Positions 35,212-43,190 of a DNA stretch of 64,000 nt are shown here, piece by piece (within the stretch, counting starts at the first letter, position 1; every line of letters begins with the position of its first letter). Source of the DNA: Lysinibacillus pinottii (GTDB taxonomy: Bacteria; Bacillota; Bacilli; Bacillales_A; Planococcaceae); contig NZ_JANTOO010000010.1 of the NCBI RefSeq assembly GCF_024753545.1, positions 477,007-541,006 on the forward strand. Reading direction: 5' to 3'. Below the pieces are notes generated by a model, which was not told the DNA's origin, did not search any database, and saw only the letters and a program-made list of their open reading frames with translations. The position numbers and the translations under genes are program-made.

Positions 35212-35614
35212 CTATTTCACAATTAACGCTGGGCAATGAACATGTTTCATAACTTTATGGCTTACACTTCCTAACACCATCTCTTGTAATGAATTTAAGC
35301 CTCGGCTACCAATGATAACTATATCAACTTGCTTTTCATCTGCGTACTTTACAATTTTAGGACCAGGTGTACCATGTAAAATCATTAATTTTGTATTACT
35401 ACCAGCAACTCTTAAAACTTCTTCTACTGGTGCTACCTTTCGTTTACGTTCTTTCACTAGATGCAGCATGTAACACTTCTGTTTTTGCCTTTTCAAAATC
35501 TGCCACATACACCATTTCAATCAATGAATTCTCAGAAGCAATTTTGACTGCCTCTTTTGCGGCACGCACTGAATTCTCAGAACCATCAACAGCCAATAAA
35601 ATATGCTTATACAT
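35212..35614 (-). pseudogene. Universal stress protein (UspA family), frameshifted
   Basis: ATG at 35614 begins MYKHILLAVDGSENSVRAAKEA, continues to LHAASSERT and stops at 35444. Shifting one base at about 35448-35454 restores KRKVAPVEEVLRVAG through the ATP-binding signature IIGSRGLNSLQEMVLGSVSH and CPALIVK. One extra A explains the break. Universal stress proteins bind ATP and are often paired with SulP transporters, as here. The single-base change next to A-rich sequence could be a sequencing error, in which case the gene is intact. Confidence 0.8.
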
Positions 35615-35626
35615 AAAGTATCCCCC

Positions 35627-37054
35627 TTAATGTGATACACTTACATTTAATAGTTGGTTATATAATTTTTCACTCGCTGGGTTCATGCCAATGACTTTGA
35701 CTGTTTTCCCCTGCTCTTCTAACTTCGTGACGACTTTTACGACTGCACCAACTGCTGATTCATCCCATAAATGGCTACTTGTTAAGTCGATTGTAATGAT
35801 ATCAGCCTTAACTGCTTCAAGTGTTTGGACAAATTTTTGTGTAGAGGCAAAGAATAATGGACCTTCTACAATAAATGTACCGTTATCTTGATGTATTCGT
35901 ACCTTTGAAATCGTTGCTACAAAGAATAATGAACTTAAAATTACTCCTAATACTACTCCAATCGCCAAGTTATCTGTATAAACAACTACAGCTACCGTTG
36001 CGAGCATAACGAATGCCTCACTTTTAGGTGCTTTGACAATATATTTAAACGATCCCCAATCAAATGTACCGATACTTACCATGATCATAATCCCAACAAG
36101 TACTGGCATTGGAATATCGATCACGATTTTGCCAAGTACTAGGATTAAGAACATTAGGAACATCCCAGCCACAAGTGTTGATAGGCGTCCTCGTCCACCT
36201 GATTTTACGTTAATCATCGACTGTCCGATCATTGCACATCCCGCCATACCTCCAAAGAAACCATTAACGATGTTTGCAATTCCTTGTCCACGTGCCTCGA
36301 TATTTTTATTGGATTTTGTATCCGTCATATCATCAACAATTTGTGCAGTCATTAGTGATTCCATTAATCCAACAAGTGCTAATGCTAGTGCGTAAGGGAA
36401 AATAATCGCTAACGTTTCAAAATTGATTGGTACGTCTGGAATGATAAAATGCGGTAAGCTCTGTGAAATCGCTCCTAAATCACCTATTGTTTTTAGTTCA
36501 AAATTAAAAATGAACGTTACAGCCGTTAACAGGATAATCGCAATCAAAGGTGCAGGTATTGCTTTAATGAATCGAGGTAAAATGTAAACGATACATAATG
36601 TGACCACGATAAATAAATACGTTATATACCCTTCCCGTAAAAAGTGTGGTACTTGAGCCATGAAAATTAAGATTGCTAGTGCATTAACAAAGCCAATCAT
36701 GACGGAATTCGGTATAAAACGCATGAGTTTAGCAATTCCAAATACACCAAATAAAACTTGAATAATTCCTGTTAAAATTGTTGCTACTAATAAATATTGT
36801 AACCCATGGTCTGCCACCAGATCTGCAATCACGAGTGCCATTGCTCCTGTTGCGGCAGAAATCATTCCCGGTCTTCCCCCAACAAATGCTATAATAACAG
36901 CAATAGAAAAGGACGCATAAAGTCCGACCATTGGATCGACACCAGCAATAATAGAAAAGGCTATTGCTTCTGGTATAAGTGCTAAGGCGACGACAATCCC
37001 TGACAAGATGTCACCACGCACATTACCAAACCATTGTTGCTTTAAACTTTGCAT
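35627..37054 (-). CDS. SulP-family inorganic anion transporter with STAS domain
   Basis: 475 residues from ATG at 37054 (GAAGGAG upstream); the frame open to 37114 is leader. Eleven or so membrane segments; SulP hallmarks near the N-terminus (GIVVALALIPEAIAFSIIAGVDP) and GFFGGMAGCAMIGQSMINVKSGG; C-terminal STAS domain with DIITIDLTSSHLWDESAVGAV. Bacterial members carry sulfate or bicarbonate; the substrate is not determined here. The gene order sulP then usp is common. Divergent from a recombinase-like gene 98 bases away. Confidence 0.92.
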   Translation of the reverse strand: MQSLKQQWFGNVRGDILSGIVVALALIPEAIAFSIIAGVDPMVGLYASFSIAVIIAFVGGRPGMISAATGAMALVIADLVADHGLQYLLVATILTGIIQVLFGVFGIAKLMRFIPNSVMIGFVNALAILIFMAQVPHFLREGYITYLFIVVTLCIVYILPRFIKAIPAPLIAIILLTAVTFIFNFELKTIGDLGAISQSLPHFIIPDVPINFETLAIIFPYALALALVGLMESLMTAQIVDDMTDTKSNKNIEARGQGIANIVNGFFGGMAGCAMIGQSMINVKSGGRGRLSTLVAGMFLMFLILVLGKIVIDIPMPVLVGIMIMVSIGTFDWGSFKYIVKAPKSEAFVMLATVAVVVYTDNLAIGVVLGVILSSLFFVATISKVRIHQDNGTFIVEGPLFFASTQKFVQTLEAVKADIITIDLTSSHLWDESAVGAVVKVVTKLEEQGKTVKVIGMNPASEKLYNQLLNVSVSH

Positions 37055-37152
37055 GATATTCTCCTTCTTGACTACAATATAATCTTTGAAAATATCATAG
37101 CACACTTTTCCCAAAAAGGAACCTTTATGGAACTGAAATGGAGTGAAATTAT

Positions 37153-37695
37153 ATGATTTACGGTTATCAACGACCCTTATATAATGATGAGGATATGCAA
37201 ATTCAAACTGCTGCTTTAAAGAATTGTGACCATCTATTTACTGAAAATCATGGTCGTGCGAAAAAGCGATTAGTTCTTGAAGAATTACTCATGACCATAG
37301 AAAAAGACGATACCATTCAGGTACTTCGTTTCTTTAGCATCGCAGATACAACTAGGCATTTAGAAGACTTACTAAAAATTTGTAAAAGAGATCAAGTAAC
37401 AATTCATTTTATGGAGGAAAATATTACGTCCAAACAAATTCTTGAAATGCAACTAGGACAAGTTTTACAATTCTTTTTAACATTTCAACGTGATATCATA
37501 AAGCAATCAACTACTTTGGGAATGGCTGAAGCGAAAGCAAAAGGAAAGTCAATTGGGAGACCTAAGAAGTCAGATGAAAATGTAAAAAAGGCAATTGAGA
37601 TGTATCAGTCTGGAAATAGCACATTACTGGATATTAAGAATGAAACAGGTATTAGTAAATCAACACTTTATCGTTATCTAGAGTCAATAGAATAA
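37153..37695 (+). CDS. Serine-recombinase-like protein lacking the catalytic serine
   Basis: 180 residues. The N-terminus MIYGYQRPLYNDEDMQIQTAAL aligns with the resolvase start (IYGYARVSxxDQ), but the nucleophile serine position is leucine. The usual LDRLxR active-site block is RFFSIADTTRH, so the catalytic Asp/Arg residues are also gone. The E-helix region and the C-terminal DNA-binding part are kept: AKAKGKSIGRPKKSDENV and the helix-turn-helix TLLDIKNETGISKSTLYRYLE. It should bind DNA but not recombine it. Divergent placement suggests it regulates sulP. GGAGTG precedes the ATG and a strong terminator follows. Confidence 0.85.
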   Translation: MIYGYQRPLYNDEDMQIQTAALKNCDHLFTENHGRAKKRLVLEELLMTIEKDDTIQVLRFFSIADTTRHLEDLLKICKRDQVTIHFMEENITSKQILEMQLGQVLQFFLTFQRDIIKQSTTLGMAEAKAKGKSIGRPKKSDENVKKAIEMYQSGNSTLLDIKNETGISKSTLYRYLESIE

Positions 37696-37741
37696 AACAA
37701 CAGAAAACTGAAATCTTTATAACCACTTTTAATTAAATTAA

Positions 37742-37784
37742 AAACAAGCCTGCTTATGCGTTAATTTGAGCAGGCTTGTTTTTT
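37742..37784. terminator. Strong bidirectional terminator
   Basis: AAACAAGCCTGCT (37742-37754) pairs perfectly with AGCAGGCTTGTTT (37769-37781), with T runs on both strands. Confidence 0.93.
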
Positions 37785-37893
37785 GAGTGAATTAAAAATC
37801 CTTCGTTTTTACTTCCCAAAAAGTCATACAAGAATGGTATTCAATAATAGGCTCGTTACAACTACGTGTTCTTCAAGTAAAGCACCGGTTAGC

Positions 37894-38370
37894 CTAAATA
37901 TACTCTTTCACAAACTTTTGCTTGGTGTTTAACCGATGTAATAACCTTTTGTTCAATTCCCATAACGCCGTTTTATTGCTATCCCATTTCAAAAGCGTTA
38001 CTGCCTCTTCAAAACATAACCATTTATAGTGAAGGTGCTCTTTGGATAAAGATATATCTTTTGTAGGAACTTTAACACCAAAAGAAAATTCTTTTAATAC
38101 ATAAACGTCTTCTCCCCAAAGGAAATTCCCAACTACATCTTCTACTGGTAGTGAAGACATAGAATCTAATTCAATATATGGATGATCTCTGGTAATGCCA
38201 GCCTCTTCAAATGCTTCTCTTTTAGCTGATTCGATAGGAGTCTCACCCTCTTCTCCACCACCAGCTAACCCCTGCCAATACCCATAATCACTTCTCTTAA
38301 AAATTGCATATTCAACGGAATTGTCAGTGATTGTATAAGGAAATACCAAAACTTGGTAAGGTGCCCTCAT
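37894..38370 (-). CDS. Nudix hydrolase
   Basis: 158 residues, MRAPYQVLVFPYTITDNSVEYAIF. The Nudix box is complete: GGGEEGETPIESAKREAFEE followed by AGI. The opening with a non-canonical WQGLAGG suggests a dihydroneopterin triphosphate or dATP pyrophosphohydrolase-like subgroup, but the substrate is not fixed by the sequence. GGGGAGGAG precedes the ATG. Terminator-poor 3' side; the next gene in the same direction is another Nudix gene at 38499. Confidence 0.9.
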   Translation of the reverse strand: MRAPYQVLVFPYTITDNSVEYAIFKRSDYGYWQGLAGGGEEGETPIESAKREAFEEAGITRDHPYIELDSMSSLPVEDVVGNFLWGEDVYVLKEFSFGVKVPTKDISLSKEHLHYKWLCFEEAVTLLKWDSNKTALWELNKRLLHRLNTKQKFVKEYI

Positions 38371-38444
38371 TGCTTATCTCCTCCCCAAAATAACCTTAAA
38401 ATAAATTTGACCTTTCTTTAACCAACTAATTTACATATGTATCG

Positions 38445-38500
38445 AACTAACCTAGACATTAGTGAAAATCTATTCAATTGAACAATCACACCCGTTAGTT
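38445..38500. repeat. Second dispersed palindromic repeat, copy 2
   Basis: Arms AACTAAC (38445-38451) and GTTAGTT (38494-38500); matches 34212-34270. It lies between the two Nudix genes and touches the stop codon of the second. Confidence 0.75.
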
Positions 38501-38972
38501 ATGTCTTCTTTATTGTAACTTTTCCCTCTTTATTTTCTGCATGATTCCATTCAACTTGTATTTCAAATGTCCCTTCTTTAAAGAATAAAGGGAATCTTCT
38601 TCGAATAGATTCCTGCATCGGAAGGTTATATGCTTCCCTTATATTTACCCAAACTGCCTTTCCTTCTGGTGCATCTTCAAGTAATTCTCCTTTGAAATCT
38701 TTTGTGATGTAGTTAAAAATCATATATCTATCCATAGCAACTGGATTTACATATTCATAGAGACCTTTAAAGATAAGGTTATTTACTTCTAAACCCGTTT
38801 CTTCTTTTACTTCTCTAATTGCACTTTCCACAATACTTTCTGGAAATTCAACTTTTCCACCAGGTGGAATAAACCCTTTGAAATGATCATGTTGTCTATC
38901 AAGTAGTAAAACCTTGTCTTCTTTTTGAATCATGCAAACAGTCCATATTTTAACATTTACATAATTACCCAT
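38499..38972 (-). CDS. Nudix hydrolase, MutT/8-oxo-dGTP diphosphatase-like
   Basis: 157 residues, MGNYVNVKIWTVCMIQKEDKV. Nudix box GGKVEFPESIVESAIREVKE followed by ETGL; preceded by FKGFIPPGG as in MutT-type 8-oxo-dGTPases such as those of Streptococcus and Bacillus. It may sanitise oxidised nucleotides or act on other dinucleoside phosphates. The ribosome site (GTGGGTG) is weak. Unrelated in detail to the neighbouring Nudix protein. Confidence 0.88.
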   Translation of the reverse strand: MGNYVNVKIWTVCMIQKEDKVLLLDRQHDHFKGFIPPGGKVEFPESIVESAIREVKEETGLEVNNLIFKGLYEYVNPVAMDRYMIFNYITKDFKGELLEDAPEGKAVWVNIREAYNLPMQESIRRRFPLFFKEGTFEIQVEWNHAENKEGKVTIKKT

Positions 38973-39212
38973 TTATTCACCCACTAATTTTTGTTTTAAT
39001 TTTACCATATATTTCTTAGGTCTTTTACATGTAAATGGCCTGTTCGTTGAACTGTATAATAACCTCTATTAGACTACATTAAAATTCTATTTTTTTATAT
39101 AGATATCTAAAAAGACCAAGCATATTTATCAAATAAAATATGTTGATTTTTTAATTTATTTAACATTTTTCGGTTTTAGTCTTGATAAGAAAGATAGTAA
39201 ATATATTTACAT

Positions 39213-39890
39213 TTAGCTAAAGGTTTGAACAAACAATCCATCATTTTCTAACCATTCAGCTATAAAAACATCTCTAATATCCATTACGTTTTGGGTCTTA
39301 AGTTGAACCTTCAACCATTCCTCATTTTTCCCAATATCCCTTAATTCATTGACTAACAATTTACCGTCTCTAATTATGGTAACTGGAACATGCACTTTTT
39401 TTAATGGTTTATTAAAATCTTCTCTTGTAGTTTTTTGATAAGGTGATTTCTTCAATATACTAATAGAACCATTGGATTCTAAATAACAATAAGCTACTTC
39501 TCGTATAGAAAATGTTTCGGATTGACGCAATAGACTTTGAAGTTGATTAATATTCATCCTATTTTTTTTCAACTGTTCCCTATTTATAACTCCATCTCGT
39601 ATTAAAACAGATGGTTTTCCTTCAAATATTAGATGCAGCTTTAGAAATTTCTGACCTAAAATTTCAACAATTAACAAAAGTAATGCCCATAATACCATAG
39701 AGTAAATAATGTAAAGAACTCCTACTTTTTCATCATAAAGAGCATTACCTAATAATTCTCCAAGTACTATAGCAGCTATGAATGTAAAAGGAGATACTTG
39801 ATTTATTATTTTCTTCCCCACGATTTTCACAAGAATGAATAACAGAAAAAAACCAATAACAATTTCTATTGTTAAATAAAAGACGTTCAA
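39213..39890 (-). CDS. DUF421 (YetF-like) membrane protein
   Basis: 225 residues from TTG at 39890 behind GAAGGGAG. Three N-terminal membrane segments (FYLTIEIVIGFFLLFILVKI, FTFIAAIVLGELLGNAL, LYIIYSMVLWALLLLIVEIL), then two soluble domains with the family motifs KPSVLIRDGVINREQLKKNR, MNINQLQSLLRQ and VAYCYLESNGSISILKKSP. Full length for YetF/YdfR/YrbG-type proteins. Several members occur in spore inner membranes and influence germination or heat resistance. This copy is intact, in contrast to those at 21090 and 44467. Confidence 0.9.
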   Translation of the reverse strand: MNVFYLTIEIVIGFFLLFILVKIVGKKIINQVSPFTFIAAIVLGELLGNALYDEKVGVLYIIYSMVLWALLLLIVEILGQKFLKLHLIFEGKPSVLIRDGVINREQLKKNRMNINQLQSLLRQSETFSIREVAYCYLESNGSISILKKSPYQKTTREDFNKPLKKVHVPVTIIRDGKLLVNELRDIGKNEEWLKVQLKTQNVMDIRDVFIAEWLENDGLFVQTFS

Positions 39891-40229
39891 AATTTAACTC
39901 CCTTCTAAAAAAGAACTATTGACATTATTAACTTCTTTTTAGGGATTAAATCATTTAAAGCTATAAATCACTGCTCTTTTTTAAAGGGATTTTATTTTTT
40001 CTTTATACTGCACAATATCTATTTCAAGTTTTCTTTACCTAAGTGTGTATAGGGGCTCACTAAATAACAATTGTCATTATAGCAAGACTGTAAATAAAGG
40101 GAATCACTCCTAAGCATTCCGCCTTCATTATTGTACAAAGTATTATAAATCCTTAATTTAAAATCAAACGAGTTACTTATAGTGATCCTCTATTTTCTCT
40201 CTACGCAATATTTATCAGTATCAGCCTCA
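39891..40229. other. Spacer, no gene recognised
   Basis: About 340 bases of AT-rich sequence. If sigB had been intact, its coding region would extend leftward through here, but no SigB-like segments were seen, so it has been deleted. Confidence 0.5.
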
Positions 40230-40310
40230 TTAAGCTGTTGACTTGTACAATTCAACCCACTTTAATACATCTTCCTTGGAAGAAGATTTATGTAGTGATT
40301 CTTTCGACAT
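40230..40310 (-). pseudogene. sigB: sigB, 5' fragment
   Basis: ATG at 40310, overlapping the end of rsbW as in intact sigma-B operons, encodes MSKESLHKSSSKEDVLKWVE and six more residues, then stops. This matches the extreme N-terminus of sigma-B in Lysinibacillus-type genomes as I recall it. The remaining 230 or so residues, including all sigma regions, are absent downstream. Confidence 0.55.
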
Positions 40311-40507
40311 TTTTTTCCACTTGCTCCCTAGTGACATACTTTNNNNNNNNNNNNNNNNNNNNNNNNNNNNNNNNNNNTTTTTAAGTCTTCGATATCATTA
40401 TAATTAAAGTCAATCCGGCTTGCAAAACCAGAGACAGTTAACCGAATAACACTGACAAATTGTGGTTTAGCAGGAACCCTAATTTCAATATAGTCAAATT
40501 TCTTCAT
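40288..40507 (-). pseudogene. rsbW: rsbW, interrupted by the assembly gap
   Basis: Right of the gap: ATG at 40507 encodes MKKFDYIEIRVPAKPQFVSV and continues as SRIDFNYNDIEDLK, the RsbW N-terminus. Left of the gap: KYVTREQVEKNVERITT then stop at 40288, the RsbW C-terminus. RsbW is an anti-sigma-B kinase of about 155-160 residues, so about 95 residues (roughly 290 bases) should lie between, but only 35 Ns are given. Either the gap length is a placeholder or part of the gene is deleted. Whether the gene is intact cannot be told. Confidence 0.75.
40343..40377. other. Assembly gap (35 N)
   Basis: Unresolved bases inside rsbW. By comparison with the expected rsbW length, the true gap is probably about 250 bases longer. 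Confidence 0.98.
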
Positions 40508-40543
40508 TATCTTAATCCCACCTTTTTATAGTTTCGAAATCCA

Positions 40544-40654
40544 TCAAACACTTAGTTCAGTAATTTCAAATAATTTTTGTAATCTAGTCGATAAACCAAC
40601 TAGCTTCACTTTGCCATTTTTACGTAATGTTCTTTTGTAAAAAGCTTTGTTCAC
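40544..40654 (-). pseudogene. rsbV: rsbV, 3' fragment
   Basis: 36 codons reading RTLRKNGKVKLVGLSTRLQK then LFEITELSV, the C-terminal helix-strand end of the anti-anti-sigma factor RsbV, immediately upstream of rsbW as in the standard rsbV-rsbW-sigB order. A one-base shift near the end restores MDFETIKRWD. The N-terminal two thirds, with the phosphorylated serine, is missing; at 40655 the sequence changes to an unrelated rightward fragment. Confidence 0.6.
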
Positions 40655-40678
40655 TTAATCGCAAAGGATGATGATAAA

Positions 40679-40938
40679 ATGTTATTCACTAATGAAACAA
40701 CTAAGGCAGCAGTACGTGACTACATTAAACAATCAGTTGATAAAAAGAAAATCGATAAGTCATTGCTTGATAAATTCGACCAAGGTACGATGACCAATGG
40801 TGATTTGAAGGATTAAAGATTATCATTACACAACGTAGCACCTAATAGCAAAAACCCGGAATTAAAACCGATTATTGTGAAGTATAATTCGAATTCACAA
40901 CACTAAACCTATTAGAAGTCTTCAATGAAGTAATATAA
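40679..40938 (+). pseudogene. Unknown small protein gene, frameshifted
   Basis: ATG at 40679 behind AAAGGATGATG encodes MLFTNETTKAAVRDYIKQSV, DKKKIDKSLLDKFDQG and more, stopping at 40816. The continuation RLSLHNVAPNSKNPELKPII lies in a second frame and FTTLNLLEVFNEVI in a third, to 40938. Joined, they give about 86 residues of helical, Lys-rich protein. Family not recognised. Two shifts make it a pseudogene unless the sequence near the gap is poor. Confidence 0.5.
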
Positions 40939-40951
40939 ATGAGGTGAATAA

Positions 40952-41104
40952 ATGAAAAAAATTGTTTTTAGCGCACTTACATTAATACTTTGTACGGGAT
41001 TATTGTTTGGATGTGGAAAAGATAATGATGAAAAGGAAATGGATTCGTCTGAAGAGTCTCGTAAAAAAGAACATAAAGACGATCCACAAAAATCATATTT
41101 TTAG
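40952..41104 (+). CDS. Small lipoprotein
   Basis: 50 residues: MKKIVFSALTLILCTGLLFG followed by Cys21, a good lipobox (LLFGC), then a short, highly charged tail (KDNDEKEMDSSEESRKKEHK). GAGGTGAATAA precedes the ATG and a clear terminator follows, so it appears complete. Such mini-lipoproteins are membrane-anchored on the outer face; the function is unknown. Confidence 0.75.
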   Translation: MKKIVFSALTLILCTGLLFGCGKDNDEKEMDSSEESRKKEHKDDPQKSYF

Positions 41105-41123
41105 TAAAGTATTTTTTAATATT

Positions 41124-41160
41124 GCCCAGATACTCATTAATTTGAGTCTAGGCTTTTTTT
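41124..41160 (+). terminator. Rho-independent terminator
   Basis: GCCCAGATACTCA pairs with TGAGTCTAGGC with minor mismatch, followed by TTTTTTT. It ends the lipoprotein gene. Confidence 0.88.
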
Positions 41161-41246
41161 ATTTCCACAAATTAATACTTGTCAAAACGCAAAGGCGTGT
41201 TCTGAAATAATACAAACGAAAGTTCTTATCGAGAGGATGGGGTTGT

Positions 41247-41591
41247 ATGTTGAATCCTGAACAACGGCGACTATTTCATAAATTTTTAATTCTAGAAATG
41301 GAAGTTCAATCATCTCAACGTGACTTCTCTGTAATTGAAAATTTGAAAATGAGTAAGGTTTATTTACCAATCCTTGATAAGTTACTAAAAGACAACACCC
41401 AAGATTATTACAATTCAAAAAGATTATTGGTGAAAGAGAAAATAAGGTTATTTAAAGTAGAAAATATTGATGAGTATTTCAGTAACATGCATATAGTTAT
41501 AGCAGGAAATGACGTAGTGCTACGCTATGATAATATGGCTTTAAAATCACAGGTAGAAAAATTATTTTTCAGTCAACCAGGCGCTCAATGA
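41247..41591 (+). CDS. Hypothetical protein, 114 residues
   Basis: MLNPEQRRLFHKFLILEMEV..., charged and helical with a beta-like C-terminus (IVIAGNDVVLRYDNMALKSQ). No membrane segment or signal. GAGAGGATGGGG lies before the ATG. Immediately downstream, CAGG...CCTG and a T run form a weak terminator that also serves the convergent gerC remnant. Family not recognised; likely real because of codon regularity and flanking signals. Confidence 0.6.
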   Translation: MLNPEQRRLFHKFLILEMEVQSSQRDFSVIENLKMSKVYLPILDKLLKDNTQDYYNSKRLLVKEKIRLFKVENIDEYFSNMHIVIAGNDVVLRYDNMALKSQVEKLFFSQPGAQ

Positions 41592-41609
41592 TAGTGAGTA
41601 CCTGTTTTT

Positions 41610-42758
41610 TTATTCCCCAACACTATCTTGAAAAACCTTTCTCCCTGAAAGTATTTTATTTACATTTATAGTTATTTTACTAATCGAATCTTTAGTCAGA
41701 GGTATTTTTCCATCTTTCTCTATTATTTTCCATATTTTTACGTTATCTCGATAGAGATATTCTGATAATCGGTAAATATCTATGTCTAAATTTAATCCTT
41801 CTTCATATGTTGTCTTTATTTCTTCTTTGACTTTTTTTTCTATGCCTTTTTCTAACTCATTTACATTTAAATTACCTTTAAAACCATTGAGTATAGCTTC
41901 AAAATCAATTTTTATTTCAAATGTTACTTCATTTCCTTTTACAATTGGTATTACTTCAAGGTTTAATTTTTCAATATCAACAGTAATGTAATTACTTTCG
42001 TTATTGTCTAAATTAAAGGTTATATTTCCAAGGTTTTTTTGACCTGTCATCCAGCGATTCCCACCAACAAGATTATTAGTTATAGCACCTTTAAATCCAT
42101 CCTTTGAAATTACGCAGACACCATTTATGGCTGTTTCGGTTGAGGGATTCTCTTTTTCAGATACCCAATTTTTATTGATAGAAACCAATGATAAAGCTAC
42201 CTCATGACTTGGTTCATTCAACCCTATAATTAATTTTCTTAAATCAACTGGTTTTGTAAATGCCTCTAATGTATTTGTGTTCAAGGGGGTGCTTAATTTT
42301 GAATTATCAAGTGGCTTATTTAATATAGGGATAACTAGAAGAATTTCTTCAATAAAGTCCGATGTACAATGTACGTAAATTTGATATCTTGTCTCCCTAA
42401 ATCTTGTGAAAGTGTCTAGTACCGAATTAGCAAGTTCACTTTTTAAAGCATCCTCAGATAATAGTAAATAAGTCATATGCCCCAATAAATTTCTTGGTCA
42501 GCTGATAGATATAATTTATAAATAGCTTCTTCAATAGTTTTTCCATTAGCATGTGCAATTTCAGATGGGGTGGCATCAGGACTGGTTTTTTCAGATTTCG
42601 CAACATTGGAGAAGTTAATGAACTGTAAATAAATTACATACTGATTATCTATATAATCTACCCCGACTCCATAGACATAGTACATTTTCTGTCCAACAGC
42701 CTGTAAGTAGAAAAAGAGTAAAAGGGGAAATTAATAAAAATACTCTAATCATCGGCAT
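41610..42758 (-). pseudogene. gerC-type lipoprotein, frameshifted
   Basis: Starts near 42752-42758 (AGGAGAAAA upstream) with IRVFLLISPLLFF. The lipobox LLTGCWTE is one frame away. MYYVYGVGVDYIDNQYVIYL to EIYWG continues in another frame to 42473, and from about 42479 HMTYLLLSEDALKSELANSV through the GerC C-terminal domain (DIDIYRLSEYLYRDNVKIWK) runs to 41610. At least three single-base shifts separate otherwise full-length GerC. The longest part is open for 291 codons, so decay is recent or some shifts are sequence errors. Convergent with 41247-41591. Confidence 0.8.
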
Positions 42759-43009
42759 TTTTCTCCTGATTTTTAAATTGTACACAAGTAAATAATTAAC
42801 ATTATAAAGATGTTCTATGCAATTATAAGTAACTTAATGCTTGTATCATTCTTGGATAGTATAAACTCCTCTTAGATAGAACAAAATAATGAGAAGAAAA
42901 AGGATAAGGAGTAAAGAATTGCCGATTAGAAGATTTTATTTCATGTTATTTTTATTCGTATACGGTCTAATATTCTAGATAAAGTGGGGTTAACTTCATT
43001 AATGAGTTA

Positions 43010-43186
43010 CCATATTGGACAAGAAGAAAAGTACAGGCTGCACTAGAAAAGGACATTGAAAAGAAGCTTAAAAAAGAAATATCTAGAGTAATTGATCGTA
43101 TTCAAGAGTTAGAGTCAGATATTTTTGGGTTTTGGGGAAAATATAGAAGAACTGTGAGACAATCAAAACTAACAAAAGAAGTATAA
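43010..43186 (+). pseudogene. gerC-type lipoprotein, C-terminal fragment
   Basis: VQAALEKDIEKKLKKEISRV, IDRIQELESDIFGFWGKYRR and TVRQSKLTKEV match the amphipathic helix and DIFGF signature of the GerC C-terminal domain; a further KVNLHIAFIR at 43191-43220 fits its last strand. The upstream 300 residues are absent. It immediately precedes a gerB-like gene, so it is the scar of a gerC-gerB unit. Confidence 0.7.
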
Positions 43187-43190
43187 AAAT

